A model generated the notes under the pieces. That model did no database searches. It saw nothing but the letters and a program-made list of their open reading frames with translations, and was not told where the DNA came from. Shown one piece after another: positions 55,584 to 63,802 of a stretch of 64,000 nucleotides of DNA. Origin of the DNA: an uncultured Verrucomicrobiota bacterium (GTDB lineage Bacteria; Verrucomicrobiota; Verrucomicrobiia; Opitutales; Opitutaceae); the NCBI GenBank assembly GCA_903856725.1, contig CAIOCT010000115.1, forward strand, positions 1 to 64,000, given 5' to 3'. The first letter of the stretch is position 1; every line of letters begins with the position of its first letter. A program made the position numbers and the translations under genes.

Positions 55584-56670
55584 CTAAGTTTGGGTTAGCT
55601 CCCGGAATAAATTTAAATGGGCTTGAACCTGATGGGTCGGTGCAAAATTAGCTTGGGCGTGACGGCGGCCTTGATCCGCAAAGCGGTGGCGCAAGGCAGG
55701 CTCCCGGATTAATCGTTCCAGCGCGGCGCCGAAGCCGGTTTGATGGTGGTTAGCAATGAGGTAACCGGAGCGATCGGGCACGAAACATTCACCGACGCCG
55801 ACGATATCATAGGCCACGGTGGGCAAGCCATGCAGTTGGGCCTCAATCAGAAAATTGGGGAGGGACTCACTCTGGGAAGCCAGTACGGCGAGATCAGCCG
55901 CGAGGTAGAGCGGCGTAGGATTTGATTGGTAACCGAGGAATTTAATGCGCGAGCCGAGTCCGAGATCGTGCGCCAGCCGTGCGCACTTTTTCTGTGCAGG
56001 GCCATCGCCAGCCAGCCAAAGTTGCCAGTCGAGATACCCGGGAAGTTTGGCGCAAATCTCGATGAGCTCACGTTGATTTTTTTCTGGGCGAAACATAGCC
56101 ACATTGAGCAGGACGATCGTGGACGGGGTGGCATGATGCAGTCGTCGCAGGGCTTGGTTGCGGGGGGTGTTTACCTCGGTTGAGCAAAGCACAGAATTAT
56201 GGATCACTGTGATTTGGTGAGAGGGAATGTTGTGCTGATCAGTCAGGACGCGTTTTGCCACGTGGCTGTTAGCCACAATATGGCGACACCGTTGCAGGGA
56301 GCGCACAAATAAGTAGGGCAAGGCTTTGCCTGTGCGCATGGTGCAAATAACCGCGGCTTGGGGTAGGCGCTGCTGAATGAAGCCAGCGTAGCAGTTGGCC
56401 ATTCGGCCCATGCAGAGCACGAGTTGAGGGGGCCGCTTCTTCGGCCGCATTGAGCAGGCCAGGCGCAAACCAATCAAGATGGGTATCGAACGATTGGAGC
56501 GAACGGCAGGCGAACGGTTGTTGTTCGCCATCCAATTCGAGTATGCCCCGCGGGCGAAAGGTGAGCAGTGTCACTTCGTGCCCAGCTTGGGCAAACATCG
56601 TGGCCATGAACACCGATTGGCGTTCAGTGCCGCCACTGCGGAGGTAATCTTGGACAATAAGAATTTTCAT
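55584..56670 (-). pseudogene. Family 4 glycosyltransferase broken by a +1 frameshift
   Basis: The 5' part from the ATG at 56670 encodes MKILIVQDYLRSGGTERQ..., the GT4 N-terminal Rossmann with the SGGTERQ loop. The rest (LCMGRMANCYAGF onward) continues in another frame to 55584 and carries NSVL, LLNVAMFRPEKNQREL, LAGDGP and the SQSESLPNFLIEA nucleotide-sugar motif. The switch falls at a G5 run at 56428-56432 (C5 on the coding strand); removing one base restores a 361-residue GT4 protein, normal for the family. It may be a sequencing indel rather than a true pseudogene. Likely role, if intact: sugar transfer to envelope polysaccharide. Confidence 0.88.
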
Positions 56671-56710
56671 TGCTCTACGGAAAGGAGCGTCAAAGTTTCA
56701 TTATCAATCA

Positions 56711-57124
56711 ATGAACAACGCATTCGTCAATCTGCTGCTGCGCGGCTTGATTTTAGCCTTAGGGGTGGCGCTAAGCACCCGATTGGTGACGGGGATCACT
56801 TACGATTCCGGGGCTACCTTATTGGCGGTCGTGCTCGTTTTGACTTTTTTTAACGCGGTGCTGAAGCCGATTCTGCTTCTCTTTGCGCTGCCGTTTATCG
56901 TCCTAACGCTTGGCATTGGCACCTGGGTCATCAATGCGTGCTTATTTTATTTTGCGGGCCGGGTGGTGGAGGGTTTTCACGTGGCCAATTTTAGCTCGGC
57001 CTTGTGGGGGGCGCTGATCGTGAGTCTGACTAGCCTGATTTTGAATCGTTTTATAGCGCCGGCTAAGCCGCCTCGTCCGCCACCGAGTCAGCCGGCGAAG
57101 CAGGATGACGTAATCGATATCTAG
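56711..57124 (+). CDS. Phage-holin-IV/YvlD-like membrane protein
   Basis: A 137-residue protein with four helices matching the Phage_holin_4_2 (YvlD) family: LTFFNAVLKPILLLFALPF, VLTLGIGTWVINACLFYF and ALIVSLTSLILNRFI. A Pro-rich tail (AKPPRPPPSQPAKQ) ends the protein. Despite the name, most bacterial members are not phage genes and may help envelope stress responses. No phage genes are nearby. It is divergent from the broken glycosyltransferase gene. Confidence 0.85.
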   Translation: MNNAFVNLLLRGLILALGVALSTRLVTGITYDSGATLLAVVLVLTFFNAVLKPILLLFALPFIVLTLGIGTWVINACLFYFAGRVVEGFHVANFSSALWGALIVSLTSLILNRFIAPAKPPRPPPSQPAKQDDVIDI

Positions 57125-57209
57125 GGGAGGGGACGGGGCTAAGTTTTCCTCGTTTCCGTTTGACGAAAATGGTCGTCGTGGCGACGTTGCCCCCTCAAAT
57201 ATCTATATT

Positions 57210-58604
57210 ATGGCAGATGCAATTTATGACTTGGTGATCATCGGGGGCGGTCCGGCTGGCTACGTTGGCGCCATTCGCGCTGGGCAGCTGGGCAAGAAGG
57301 TCGCGGTGATTGAACAGGAACGCGCCGGTGGCACCTGCCTCAACTGGGGCTGCATTCCCACGAAGGCTCTCCTAAAAAGCGCGGAACTTTACCGCACGAT
57401 TCAGAAAGCAGATGCTTATGGCCTCAGTGTGACCGGAGCCACTTTCGATTTTGCCAAAGTGATCGAACGCTCGCGGGGCGTGGCTACTCAAATGGCCAAA
57501 GGCGTCGAGTTTCTCCTCAAGAAAAATAAGGTCGATTATTTCGTGGGCCAAGGCTCGGTCACCATTCCGGGCATGGTGGAGATCACCTCGGGTGAACATC
57601 GCGGTAAGTTTTTCCGCACCCAAAATATTCTGCTCTGCACGGGGCAAAAACCTAAAGCCTTGCCGGGCTTGCCAGTCGACGGGGTGCGGGTGATGACTTC
57701 GCGTGAGGCGCTCGCTGCTAAAACTGCTCCTAAGACGCTGGCTATTATTGGAGCTGGGGCTATCGGCGTCGAATTTGCTTATTTCTTCAATGCCTTTGGC
57801 ACGAAGGTTACCCTCATCGAGATGTTGCCGCAGGTGCTGCCGGTAGAAGACGAGGAAGTGGCGAAGGTGTTAGAGCGGAGTTTTACCAAACAGGGGATCG
57901 CCGTTCATACTGGGACTAAGAGCGAAAATATCCGCGTCGGTGCGACGAGTGTGAAACTCGATCTCGTCAAGGATGGGGTGAAGACTGAACTCGAAGTTGA
58001 GACCGTCTTGGTTGCAATCGGGATTACCTCAGCCCTCGACGGGCTTACGTCCACCAAGGTCAAGCTTGAGCTCGACCGCGGCTTTGTGAAGGTCGGCCCA
58101 GATTATCAAACGAGTACCCCCGGTATTTATGCGGCCGGCGATATTCAGGGCCCGCCGTGGCTCGCTCACGTGGCTTCCTTTCGAGCTGTGCAGGCGGTCG
58201 AAGGAATGTTTGGTCACAGCCAGCCTAAGCAGGTCGGCATTTTCCCAGGCTGTACTTATTGCCAGCCGCAAGTGGCTAGCACGGGCTTGACCGAAAAAGC
58301 GGCCAAGGAGAAAGGCTTGAATTATAAGGTCGGTAAATTCCCCTTCAGCGCCGTCGGCAAGGCCGTCGCAGCTGGCGATACAGACGGCTTTGTTAAGGTC
58401 ATCGCCGACGCCCAGACCGGCGAGATTTATGGAGTGCATATTATTGGCCATGAGGCCACGGAGCTCATCGCAGAATACGGTTTGGCGATGAACCTCGAGG
58501 CGACAATCAACGATGTGCATCATTCCATTCACGCCCATCCAACGCTTTCCGAAGCGCTCGGCGAGGCGGCCCTCGCCGCTTTAGGTCGGGCCATTCATAT
58601 CTGA
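57210..58604 (+). CDS. lpdA: Dihydrolipoamide dehydrogenase (E3)
   Basis: A 464-residue flavoprotein that reoxidises dihydrolipoyl groups of 2-oxoacid dehydrogenases and the glycine cleavage system. FAD loop GGGPAG at 12-17, redox pair Cys43 and Cys48 in GGTCLNWGC, NAD loop GAGAIGVEFA, and the His443/Glu448 dyad in HAHPTLSE are complete. No E1 or E2 gene is adjacent, so it is a stand-alone E3. Lipoyl synthase is at 22537. Confidence 0.95.
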   Translation: MADAIYDLVIIGGGPAGYVGAIRAGQLGKKVAVIEQERAGGTCLNWGCIPTKALLKSAELYRTIQKADAYGLSVTGATFDFAKVIERSRGVATQMAKGVEFLLKKNKVDYFVGQGSVTIPGMVEITSGEHRGKFFRTQNILLCTGQKPKALPGLPVDGVRVMTSREALAAKTAPKTLAIIGAGAIGVEFAYFFNAFGTKVTLIEMLPQVLPVEDEEVAKVLERSFTKQGIAVHTGTKSENIRVGATSVKLDLVKDGVKTELEVETVLVAIGITSALDGLTSTKVKLELDRGFVKVGPDYQTSTPGIYAAGDIQGPPWLAHVASFRAVQAVEGMFGHSQPKQVGIFPGCTYCQPQVASTGLTEKAAKEKGLNYKVGKFPFSAVGKAVAAGDTDGFVKVIADAQTGEIYGVHIIGHEATELIAEYGLAMNLEATINDVHHSIHAHPTLSEALGEAALAALGRAIHI

Positions 58605-58727
58605 GTCGAGTCAGGGTTAGTCGGCGTGCTTTGGGTCGACGGCGGCTGACTCTTGGTTGAGCGAGATCTTCCTCCCTTTTCGTCCTTTTACCCCACTCCA
58701 GACAAAGTGGCGCTGCCTTCTGCTGGC

Positions 58728-58760
58728 CTCGGTTTGTAACATAATATGTTACAAACCGAG
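58728..58760. repeat. Perfect 16-bp inverted repeat
   Basis: CTCGGTTTGTAACATA at 58728-58743 is exactly complementary to 58745-58760, with a single A between. The arms read as a near-continuous palindrome. No T tract follows on either strand, so a simple terminator is unlikely; it could be a regulator site, a cruciform, or part of a small repeat family. Confidence 0.9.
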
Positions 58761-58768
58761 CCCCCTCA

Positions 58769-58797
58769 GGGTGGTTGGGTGGTTGGGTGGGTGAGGG
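58769..58797 (+). other. G-quadruplex-like tract
   Basis: Runs GGG at 58769, 58777, 58785 and 58789 and GGGG at 58794 are separated by short loops, several of them the repeat TGGTT. This fits an intramolecular quadruplex pattern on the plus strand. It lies 8 bases after the inverted repeat, so the two may act together. Confidence 0.6.
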
Positions 58798-59057
58798 GCT
58801 TTGGCTGGGCGGGTAGTTGTATTCACCCAATTATATGGGGCGTTTTGCGCTCAAGCATTGGCTGATTTAGTCGATAAGCTAGCCATGCGCTCTCTTCATG
58901 GCACAGATCTCCTTTCGCTCGATTTAACCTTCAGTACTGGGCGAGTGTATGGAAGTTCTGTTCTTGGCCGAAATCTTCAGGTGAGTGACCGAGAGATTTT
59001 TCTGCGCGATCAGGCTTTCTGCCCTTTGTTCAATGGTCCCGGCGCTTAGGTTAACCC

Positions 59058-59483
59058 ATGATTAAGCGTACCATCCCTCTCCGTATTTTGTTGGTCGATG
59101 ATGAAGCCTACATGCGAACTTTTGTCAGTCGGGTGCTGCAGACATCGATCGATTGTACGGTTGTAGAAGCGCGTGATGGTCAGGAAGCCGTCGCGCTGAG
59201 TCAGTCGATTAATCCCGAACTTATCATTCTCGATATCAATATGCCGCGTATGGATGGCGTCACTGCTCTGGGCCTGATTCGTAAGGCCAAACCATACACG
59301 CCCATTCTCATGCTGACGTCTATCTCAGAGGAAGCCGTCGTGGAGGAATGTGTGAATCTCGGAGCTTCCTATTTTATTTTAAAAGACATTCGCGCCGACC
59401 AGTTGACCACTGAATTACAGCAAATGTTGGCGCAATTTTTCCCTGATCAAGTTATTCCTCATGAGCAGTCCCAAGCCCGCTAA
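59058..59483 (+). CDS. CheY-like response regulator
   Basis: A 141-residue receiver domain without an output domain. Acidic pocket Asp14 and Asp15 (LLVDDEAYMR), phosphorylation site Asp59 (LDINMPRMDG), Thr87 (LMLTS) and Lys109 (FILKD) are all present. It begins the run of overlapping pilus/secretion genes, so it may act by protein contact on that machinery, for example the ATPase. No histidine kinase lies in the window. Confidence 0.93.
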   Translation: MIKRTIPLRILLVDDEAYMRTFVSRVLQTSIDCTVVEARDGQEAVALSQSINPELIILDINMPRMDGVTALGLIRKAKPYTPILMLTSISEEAVVEECVNLGASYFILKDIRADQLTTELQQMLAQFFPDQVIPHEQSQAR

Positions 59484-59661
59484 AACCAAGTTGCCTTCGC
59501 TCGCTGATTATTTGGTGCGCTACGATCTGCGCGCTATGCTCGACGAAGCGCACCTTGATTATAACCAATCATCCGGCACGCCGCGTCTTCTGCCGCAGAA
59601 AGACATTTCTGCTCGGTTCCGCGCACCGGCTCGCCGCCTGGAGAAACCTGCCCATGAGTAA
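59461..59661 (+). CDS. Small unknown protein in the pilus operon
   Basis: A 66-residue frame with an ATG overlapping the end of the response regulator by 23 bp and its stop overlapping the ATPase start by 8 bp. The sequence is basic and Pro rich, with PSLADYLVRYDLRAMLDEA in the middle, possibly a helix, and a tail rich in Arg. No family is recognised. Its tight fit between two certain genes on the same strand is the main support. Confidence 0.6.
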   Translation: MSSPKPAKTKLPSLADYLVRYDLRAMLDEAHLDYNQSSGTPRLLPQKDISARFRAPARRLEKPAHE

Positions 59662-61378
59662 CGTATCAGAATTTCTCGCAGCCGTGCGCCTGCAGGTGCC
59701 GGCGCAAACCCAGTTAATTAATGCACGGGCGGAGTTGCTGCAGGATGATCCCATGCGGTTGCTGAAAGATTTCATGGATAGGTCAATTTTGCCCAAAGGT
59801 CGGCTCTGCCAGCTGTGGGCTGATTCACTCGGCGTGGCGTATGTTAGCCCAATGACCGTAGCAATCCCCACGGATAGCTACGAGCAATTGCCGGTGGAGG
59901 TTGCGCGGCGGGTGCAGGCAATCGCGCTGAATTCTATCGGCGATACCGTTACCGTCGCCATGGTAGAACCGCTTAATACGCGGCAAATTGAATCACTGAG
60001 TAAAATTTTGGGCAAAAATATTAGTCCCGTTTTCTCTCACCCGGAGGAAATCTCGACTGTGATCGACATGTACCTCGGCCACGAGGGCAACATCGCGGCA
60101 AATTTGCTGACGGTCTGCGAGCAGTTACCTGGCATGATCGGGGCCCGCGAAATCAAAAAAGGCACTGATGTGGCCGACCTGGTCGAATCAAAGGCCGTCA
60201 TTGAATTATTGAATAGCATTATCCTAACGGCCTATCGCCGCCGTGCTTCTGATATTCATTTTGAGACGCGGGCAGAAGATAGTCGCGTGCGGATGCGCAT
60301 TGATGGCGACATGCAGACCATTATGGATTTGCCGCGTTCGGTACACGTCACGCTCGTGGTGCGCGTGAAGGTGTTATGTCAGCTGGATGTTGCGCAGAAT
60401 CGCTTGCCGCAGGATGGCGCGTTTGAATTAAATTTTGGGACTCTGAGTACGGCCTTTCGCGTCTCTACCATGCCAAGTCTCTATGGAGAGAAAGCGGTGT
60501 TACGTCTGCTGGGTTCGCCGCTCGATCAGTCAATGTTGAGTTTGGATAATCTGGGTTTTCCGCGTTCGGCGCTGGAAGCGATCAAGCGAGTCATTTCTCG
60601 ACCCAACGGCATTTTAATCGTCTGCGGTCCGACGGGTAGCGGAAAAACGACCACTCTTTATGGCTGCATTAACCAGATTAACCGGCCCGATCTTAATATC
60701 ACTACGATTGAAGATCCCGTGGAATATCGTTTGACCGATATCACTCAACATCAGGTTAACGCCGGGATTGGGCTGAGCTTTGCCCGAGTGTTGCGGAGTA
60801 TCATGCGCCAAGATCCTGATGTTATTCTGATCGGAGAAATTCGCGATTTGGAGACAGCGTTGATTGCAACGGAAGCCGCTTTGACTGGGCATTTAGTGCT
60901 CACCACCTTGCATACCAATAACGCGCTGCAAGCGGTCACGCGGTTGGTCGAAATCGGCGTAGATCCGTATCTGGTGGCCCCGACGACCATGGGCGTGCTG
61001 TCCCAGCGATTGGTGCGCCGCCTCTGCTCTTCGTGCAAAGAGCAATACCAGGCCACAGAACAAGAGCTGGCGCCCTTTTTCTCAGGCTATGAAGGCATCC
61101 CAGTTACTTTATGTCGCGGGCGCGGCTGCCCGAAATGCTTTGGGACCGGATATAGCGGTCGCGTGGGAATTTATGAATTTGTGGAGGTCTCTGAAAAAAT
61201 GCGCGAGCTGATCACTGAAAAGCAGAGCGTGGCCTTGCTGATCGAGGAGGCCAAGCGCGTGGGTCACCATTCCCTGCGCTATGATGGCTTAAAAAAAGCC
61301 CTCATTGGCTGGACGAGCCTAGAGGAAGTAGAACGCAGTACGCTCGCTGATGTTGGCTTTAACCCCATCGAGAGCTGA
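59654..61378 (+). CDS. GspE/PilB-type secretion or pilus assembly ATPase
   Basis: A 574-residue hexameric ATPase from the ATG at 59654. An N-terminal MshEN/T2SSE-N domain (about 20-170) is followed by the ATPase with Walker A GPTGSGKT (325-332), Asp box TTIEDPVEYRL, Walker B region RQDPDVILIGEIRD and His box GHLVLTTLHTNNA. The zinc knuckle has Cys458, Cys461, Cys492 and Cys495. It powers pseudopilus or type IV pilus assembly. The GspF/PilC partner is not in the window. It is preceded by a CheY-like gene and followed by pilin-like genes. Confidence 0.94.
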   Translation: MSNVSEFLAAVRLQVPAQTQLINARAELLQDDPMRLLKDFMDRSILPKGRLCQLWADSLGVAYVSPMTVAIPTDSYEQLPVEVARRVQAIALNSIGDTVTVAMVEPLNTRQIESLSKILGKNISPVFSHPEEISTVIDMYLGHEGNIAANLLTVCEQLPGMIGAREIKKGTDVADLVESKAVIELLNSIILTAYRRRASDIHFETRAEDSRVRMRIDGDMQTIMDLPRSVHVTLVVRVKVLCQLDVAQNRLPQDGAFELNFGTLSTAFRVSTMPSLYGEKAVLRLLGSPLDQSMLSLDNLGFPRSALEAIKRVISRPNGILIVCGPTGSGKTTTLYGCINQINRPDLNITTIEDPVEYRLTDITQHQVNAGIGLSFARVLRSIMRQDPDVILIGEIRDLETALIATEAALTGHLVLTTLHTNNALQAVTRLVEIGVDPYLVAPTTMGVLSQRLVRRLCSSCKEQYQATEQELAPFFSGYEGIPVTLCRGRGCPKCFGTGYSGRVGIYEFVEVSEKMRELITEKQSVALLIEEAKRVGHHSLRYDGLKKALIGWTSLEEVERSTLADVGFNPIES

Positions 61379-61396
61379 GTCCAACGCGCGTGTGAC

Positions 61397-61960
61397 ATGA
61401 GCTCTGCGGCGCAGAAATTTCAAATTAACTCGGACGTGTTAGCGGATCCCGTGCAATCGGTTCCGCGGGTGTTCACGTTGTCGGAGATAATGCTCGCGGT
61501 GGTAATTGGGTTAAGTGCGCTCATCGTGATTGCCCAACTCGTGGGTCGTCATCAGCAGCACCAGCGTCGTGAGCGATTGAGCACTGATCTACAGATTTTC
61601 GCCAGTGAGTTAAAAAAATATCATCGCCGGTCTGAGATTTGGCCCCCTTCGACTCAGGGAGAAGCCGTGCTGCCAGCGGGACTGGAAGAGATTTTGCAGA
61701 CAACTCATTGGACGCACGGTTCGCCCTTCGGGGGGAGCTATGGTTGGGTTGCACCCAGTGCCGACTCAGCCACAGGCGATGGGGCGGATCGACTGAATCG
61801 CGGCGCCATCACTTTGACCGCTTTTGTGCGCGGGGATCCTTTAGCGATAACTCGAGATGATTTACTGAAAATTGACCGGCGCCTAGATGATGGCGACCTC
61901 GCCACCGGCCTGTTCCGCACCGGCTTCAATGGTTGGCCCATTTACTTCGTCGAAGACTAA
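61397..61960 (+). CDS. Pilin-like protein with atypical processing site
   Basis: A 187-residue protein with an N-terminal prepilin-like segment at about 25-46, VFTLSEIMLAVVIGL. It has the Glu of the fifth mature position (Glu30), but Val rather than Gly stands before the likely cleavage point. The rest is a soluble domain with a WPPSTQGEAVLP motif reminiscent of GspG-type pseudopilins. Overlapping gene context supports a pseudopilin. If a normal prepilin peptidase is used, cleavage at Val may be poor. Confidence 0.78.
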   Translation: MSSAAQKFQINSDVLADPVQSVPRVFTLSEIMLAVVIGLSALIVIAQLVGRHQQHQRRERLSTDLQIFASELKKYHRRSEIWPPSTQGEAVLPAGLEEILQTTHWTHGSPFGGSYGWVAPSADSATGDGADRLNRGAITLTAFVRGDPLAITRDDLLKIDRRLDDGDLATGLFRTGFNGWPIYFVED

Positions 61961-61973
61961 ACCATCCGCTTCG

Positions 61974-62765
61974 ATGTACAATCTCACGCTCGTCAATCTT
62001 GCGGCGGATGCTCGCTCCGTGGTCGCTCGCGCGCAGTTCCCGCAGCATAATTTGGGGCCCGCCGCCTTACGGGAACTGTTACTTAATTTTTGTGAACTTG
62101 ATCCCATTGATAATGCGCTCAGCGAGGCGGAAATTAGAATTCAGTCGAAGCGGGAAAGTTACTGTATTCGGACTGAACGAAAACGGCTGATTCTCTATGA
62201 CGTACATCATAGAGATCAGCCTGGACAGATCTTAACGGTGGATGAGGCCCTCACGGAATTAGATGGCTCCGCTACCCTGGCTCGTCACCAAAGCATTCTC
62301 GTGGCTCGGGCCGCGGCTCTCATCACCCCCGTTGCTCCCGTAGAATTACCGCTCGCCGCAGAGCCTGCAGCAGGCGCTTCCGCTTTAGGGCGCCTGGGTG
62401 TGGCGGCGGGCCTGCTCCTCGGCTTGATGATTTATTTAGCGGCTCCCGCTCTGCGGCCAGATTCTGGGCCGGGCTTTATCCCAGTGGCCACGGCTGAATT
62501 GGCCGCGCTCCAGACTGCTTTGACCGGTGTTTACTTAACCGGGAATGAACCGGGTCAACACGGAATCGTCGTGGATCGATCCGGCGAGCTTAAGTTATTT
62601 GAGTTAGGCGCCGTAGCGGCCCCCCGCGTTATCCACCCGCTCGCCGTGCTTGGGCGCCACAATGCCCAATTGTGTTATCAGACTGATCAACTCGGCGGGC
62701 TGATTGAAATTAAGAATTACCAAACATTAATCTACTGCGGAGAAATTTATGCGCGCTTGCCTTAA
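61974..62765 (+). CDS. Unknown bitopic protein of the pseudopilin operon
   Basis: A 263-residue protein, from the ATG at 61974, not recognised. An N-terminal cytoplasmic domain (1-100) with a helix rich in Leu and Glu and the strand segment KRLILYDV is followed by a linker. One membrane helix lies at 141-160, and a periplasmic domain of about 100 residues (GVYLTGNEPGQHGIVVD, IEIKNYQTLIYCGE) ends it. The layout recalls GspL/PilM-PilN-type assembly-platform proteins, but no clear homology is claimed. The next gene overlaps its end. Confidence 0.7.
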   Translation: MYNLTLVNLAADARSVVARAQFPQHNLGPAALRELLLNFCELDPIDNALSEAEIRIQSKRESYCIRTERKRLILYDVHHRDQPGQILTVDEALTELDGSATLARHQSILVARAAALITPVAPVELPLAAEPAAGASALGRLGVAAGLLLGLMIYLAAPALRPDSGPGFIPVATAELAALQTALTGVYLTGNEPGQHGIVVDRSGELKLFELGAVAAPRVIHPLAVLGRHNAQLCYQTDQLGGLIEIKNYQTLIYCGEIYARLP

Positions 62766-63237
62766 TTTTTCGCAGTCTTCCGCGCTTCGCCCCAGTTCGC
62801 CGCCGCGCGCGCACGCGTCCGTCGCGGCCTTCACGATTGCAGAAGTGGCGATGGCCGTAATTATTTTGGCCTTCGCCATCACGACTGCCCTCACGGTGAT
62901 GCAACGGGCTTACCTCCATCTCGATACCGCGCGTAATCTCGAGATCGCTAGCAACATTCTACAATGTGAACTCGAGAAAGAGCGGCTCTTTAGCTGGACC
63001 GCTGTGAGTAATGCGTCTTATGCCCCTACGATGGATGCGGGTTTCGCGGGCAATCCCGCGGTCGCGAGTCGCTTCACTTTGTCTCGGGCTCTGACAACGC
63101 TAGCTAATCGTTCGAGTCAAATGGTGCAAATCACGCTCACCGTTACCTGGCGCAATTACGATGGGCGCTCACTTTCCCGTAGCTACACGACTTACTACAC
63201 CCAGGGGGGGCTCTATGCTTATTACTACGGAGCCTAA
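62749..63237 (+). CDS. Pseudopilin (GspI/J-like)
   Basis: A 162-residue protein with a long basic leader and a prepilin motif AAFTIAEVAMAVIIL at about 27-40; Glu32 is the conserved fifth residue and Ala replaces Gly before the cleavage point. The mature part has the pattern of minor pseudopilins, ending in a Tyr-rich tail YTTYYTQGG. It overlaps the preceding gene by 17 bp and the next by 23 bp. Confidence 0.82.
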   Translation: MRACLNFSQSSALRPSSPPRAHASVAAFTIAEVAMAVIILAFAITTALTVMQRAYLHLDTARNLEIASNILQCELEKERLFSWTAVSNASYAPTMDAGFAGNPAVASRFTLSRALTTLANRSSQMVQITLTVTWRNYDGRSLSRSYTTYYTQGGLYAYYYGA

Positions 63238-63802
63238 CGCGCCTCAGCGCTCCTCACGCGGGTTTACTTTGGTCGAGGTCATGGTCAGCGCCCTGTTGGG
63301 CGGATTCGTGTTAACCGGCGTGCTCGTTACTAATTTGCAACTCATGCGCAGCGGTTTGCGGATCACGCAATATGCTGAGATGAGCACGCAGACGCGCCGC
63401 GGTCTTGAGCAGCTGAGTGCCGACTTAAAGAGCGCCAGCGCGATTACTTGGAATAGCTCTTCTGATATTACACTGACGATTCCGACCAGTGCCGGTAGCA
63501 CGCGGCAGGTGACTTATGCATGGACGAGTGCGACGCAGAGTTTGTTCATGGTCGTTGGGGCGAGTAGCAGCGTGACGTCGGGGCGGGTTTACTTGGTAAA
63601 CGGAATTCCTGCTCTGGCGGGCGGTGCGGCGGGGGTGACTTTTTCTCGCTACGATCGCGATGGTAATGTCGCAACCACGGACCTCGCGACGAAACGCGTT
63701 CGCGTCAGCGTCACGGCCTCTCGCTCCGCGAAAACCGCTGCGACCGCGACGGATACAGCGATCTCGGCCACCTTCATTTTACGCAATAAGCCCACTTCCT
63801 AA
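63215..63802 (+). CDS. Pseudopilin with canonical prepilin site (GspJ/PilW-like)
   Basis: A 195-residue protein with a textbook prepilin leader SSRGFTLVEVMVSALL: Gly16 before the cleavage point and Glu21 at mature position five. The mature domain begins QLMRSGLRITQY and is otherwise Ser/Thr/Ala rich. It is the only member of this cluster with the canonical Gly, and its stop overlaps the next start (TAATG). Confidence 0.87.
   Translation: MLITTEPNAPQRSSRGFTLVEVMVSALLGGFVLTGVLVTNLQLMRSGLRITQYAEMSTQTRRGLEQLSADLKSASAITWNSSSDITLTIPTSAGSTRQVTYAWTSATQSLFMVVGASSSVTSGRVYLVNGIPALAGGAAGVTFSRYDRDGNVATTDLATKRVRVSVTASRSAKTAATATDTAISATFILRNKPTS

Larger units (their letters stand above)
58605..59057. other. 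450-base gap with inverted repeat and G-rich tract
   Basis: Between lpdA and the response regulator no convincing gene is seen. It holds a perfect inverted repeat, then a G-rich tract, then an open frame of up to 82 codons (58801-59049, TTG start; a 54-codon ATG version starts at 58885) without recognisable features. The promoter of the pilus operon should lie here. Confidence 0.6.

Noticed and set aside
56711-57124. Holin-like gene as a sign of a prophage
   Set aside because: The family is mostly chromosomal, and no phage structural, integrase or lysis genes lie nearby.
58029-58538. 169-codon frame antisense to lpdA
   Set aside because: Antisense to a complete E3 gene with all catalytic residues; no independent support.
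58801-59049. 82-codon frame just before the response regulator
   Set aside because: TTG start, no motif, no ribosome site and low-complexity composition; kept only as a remark on the gap.
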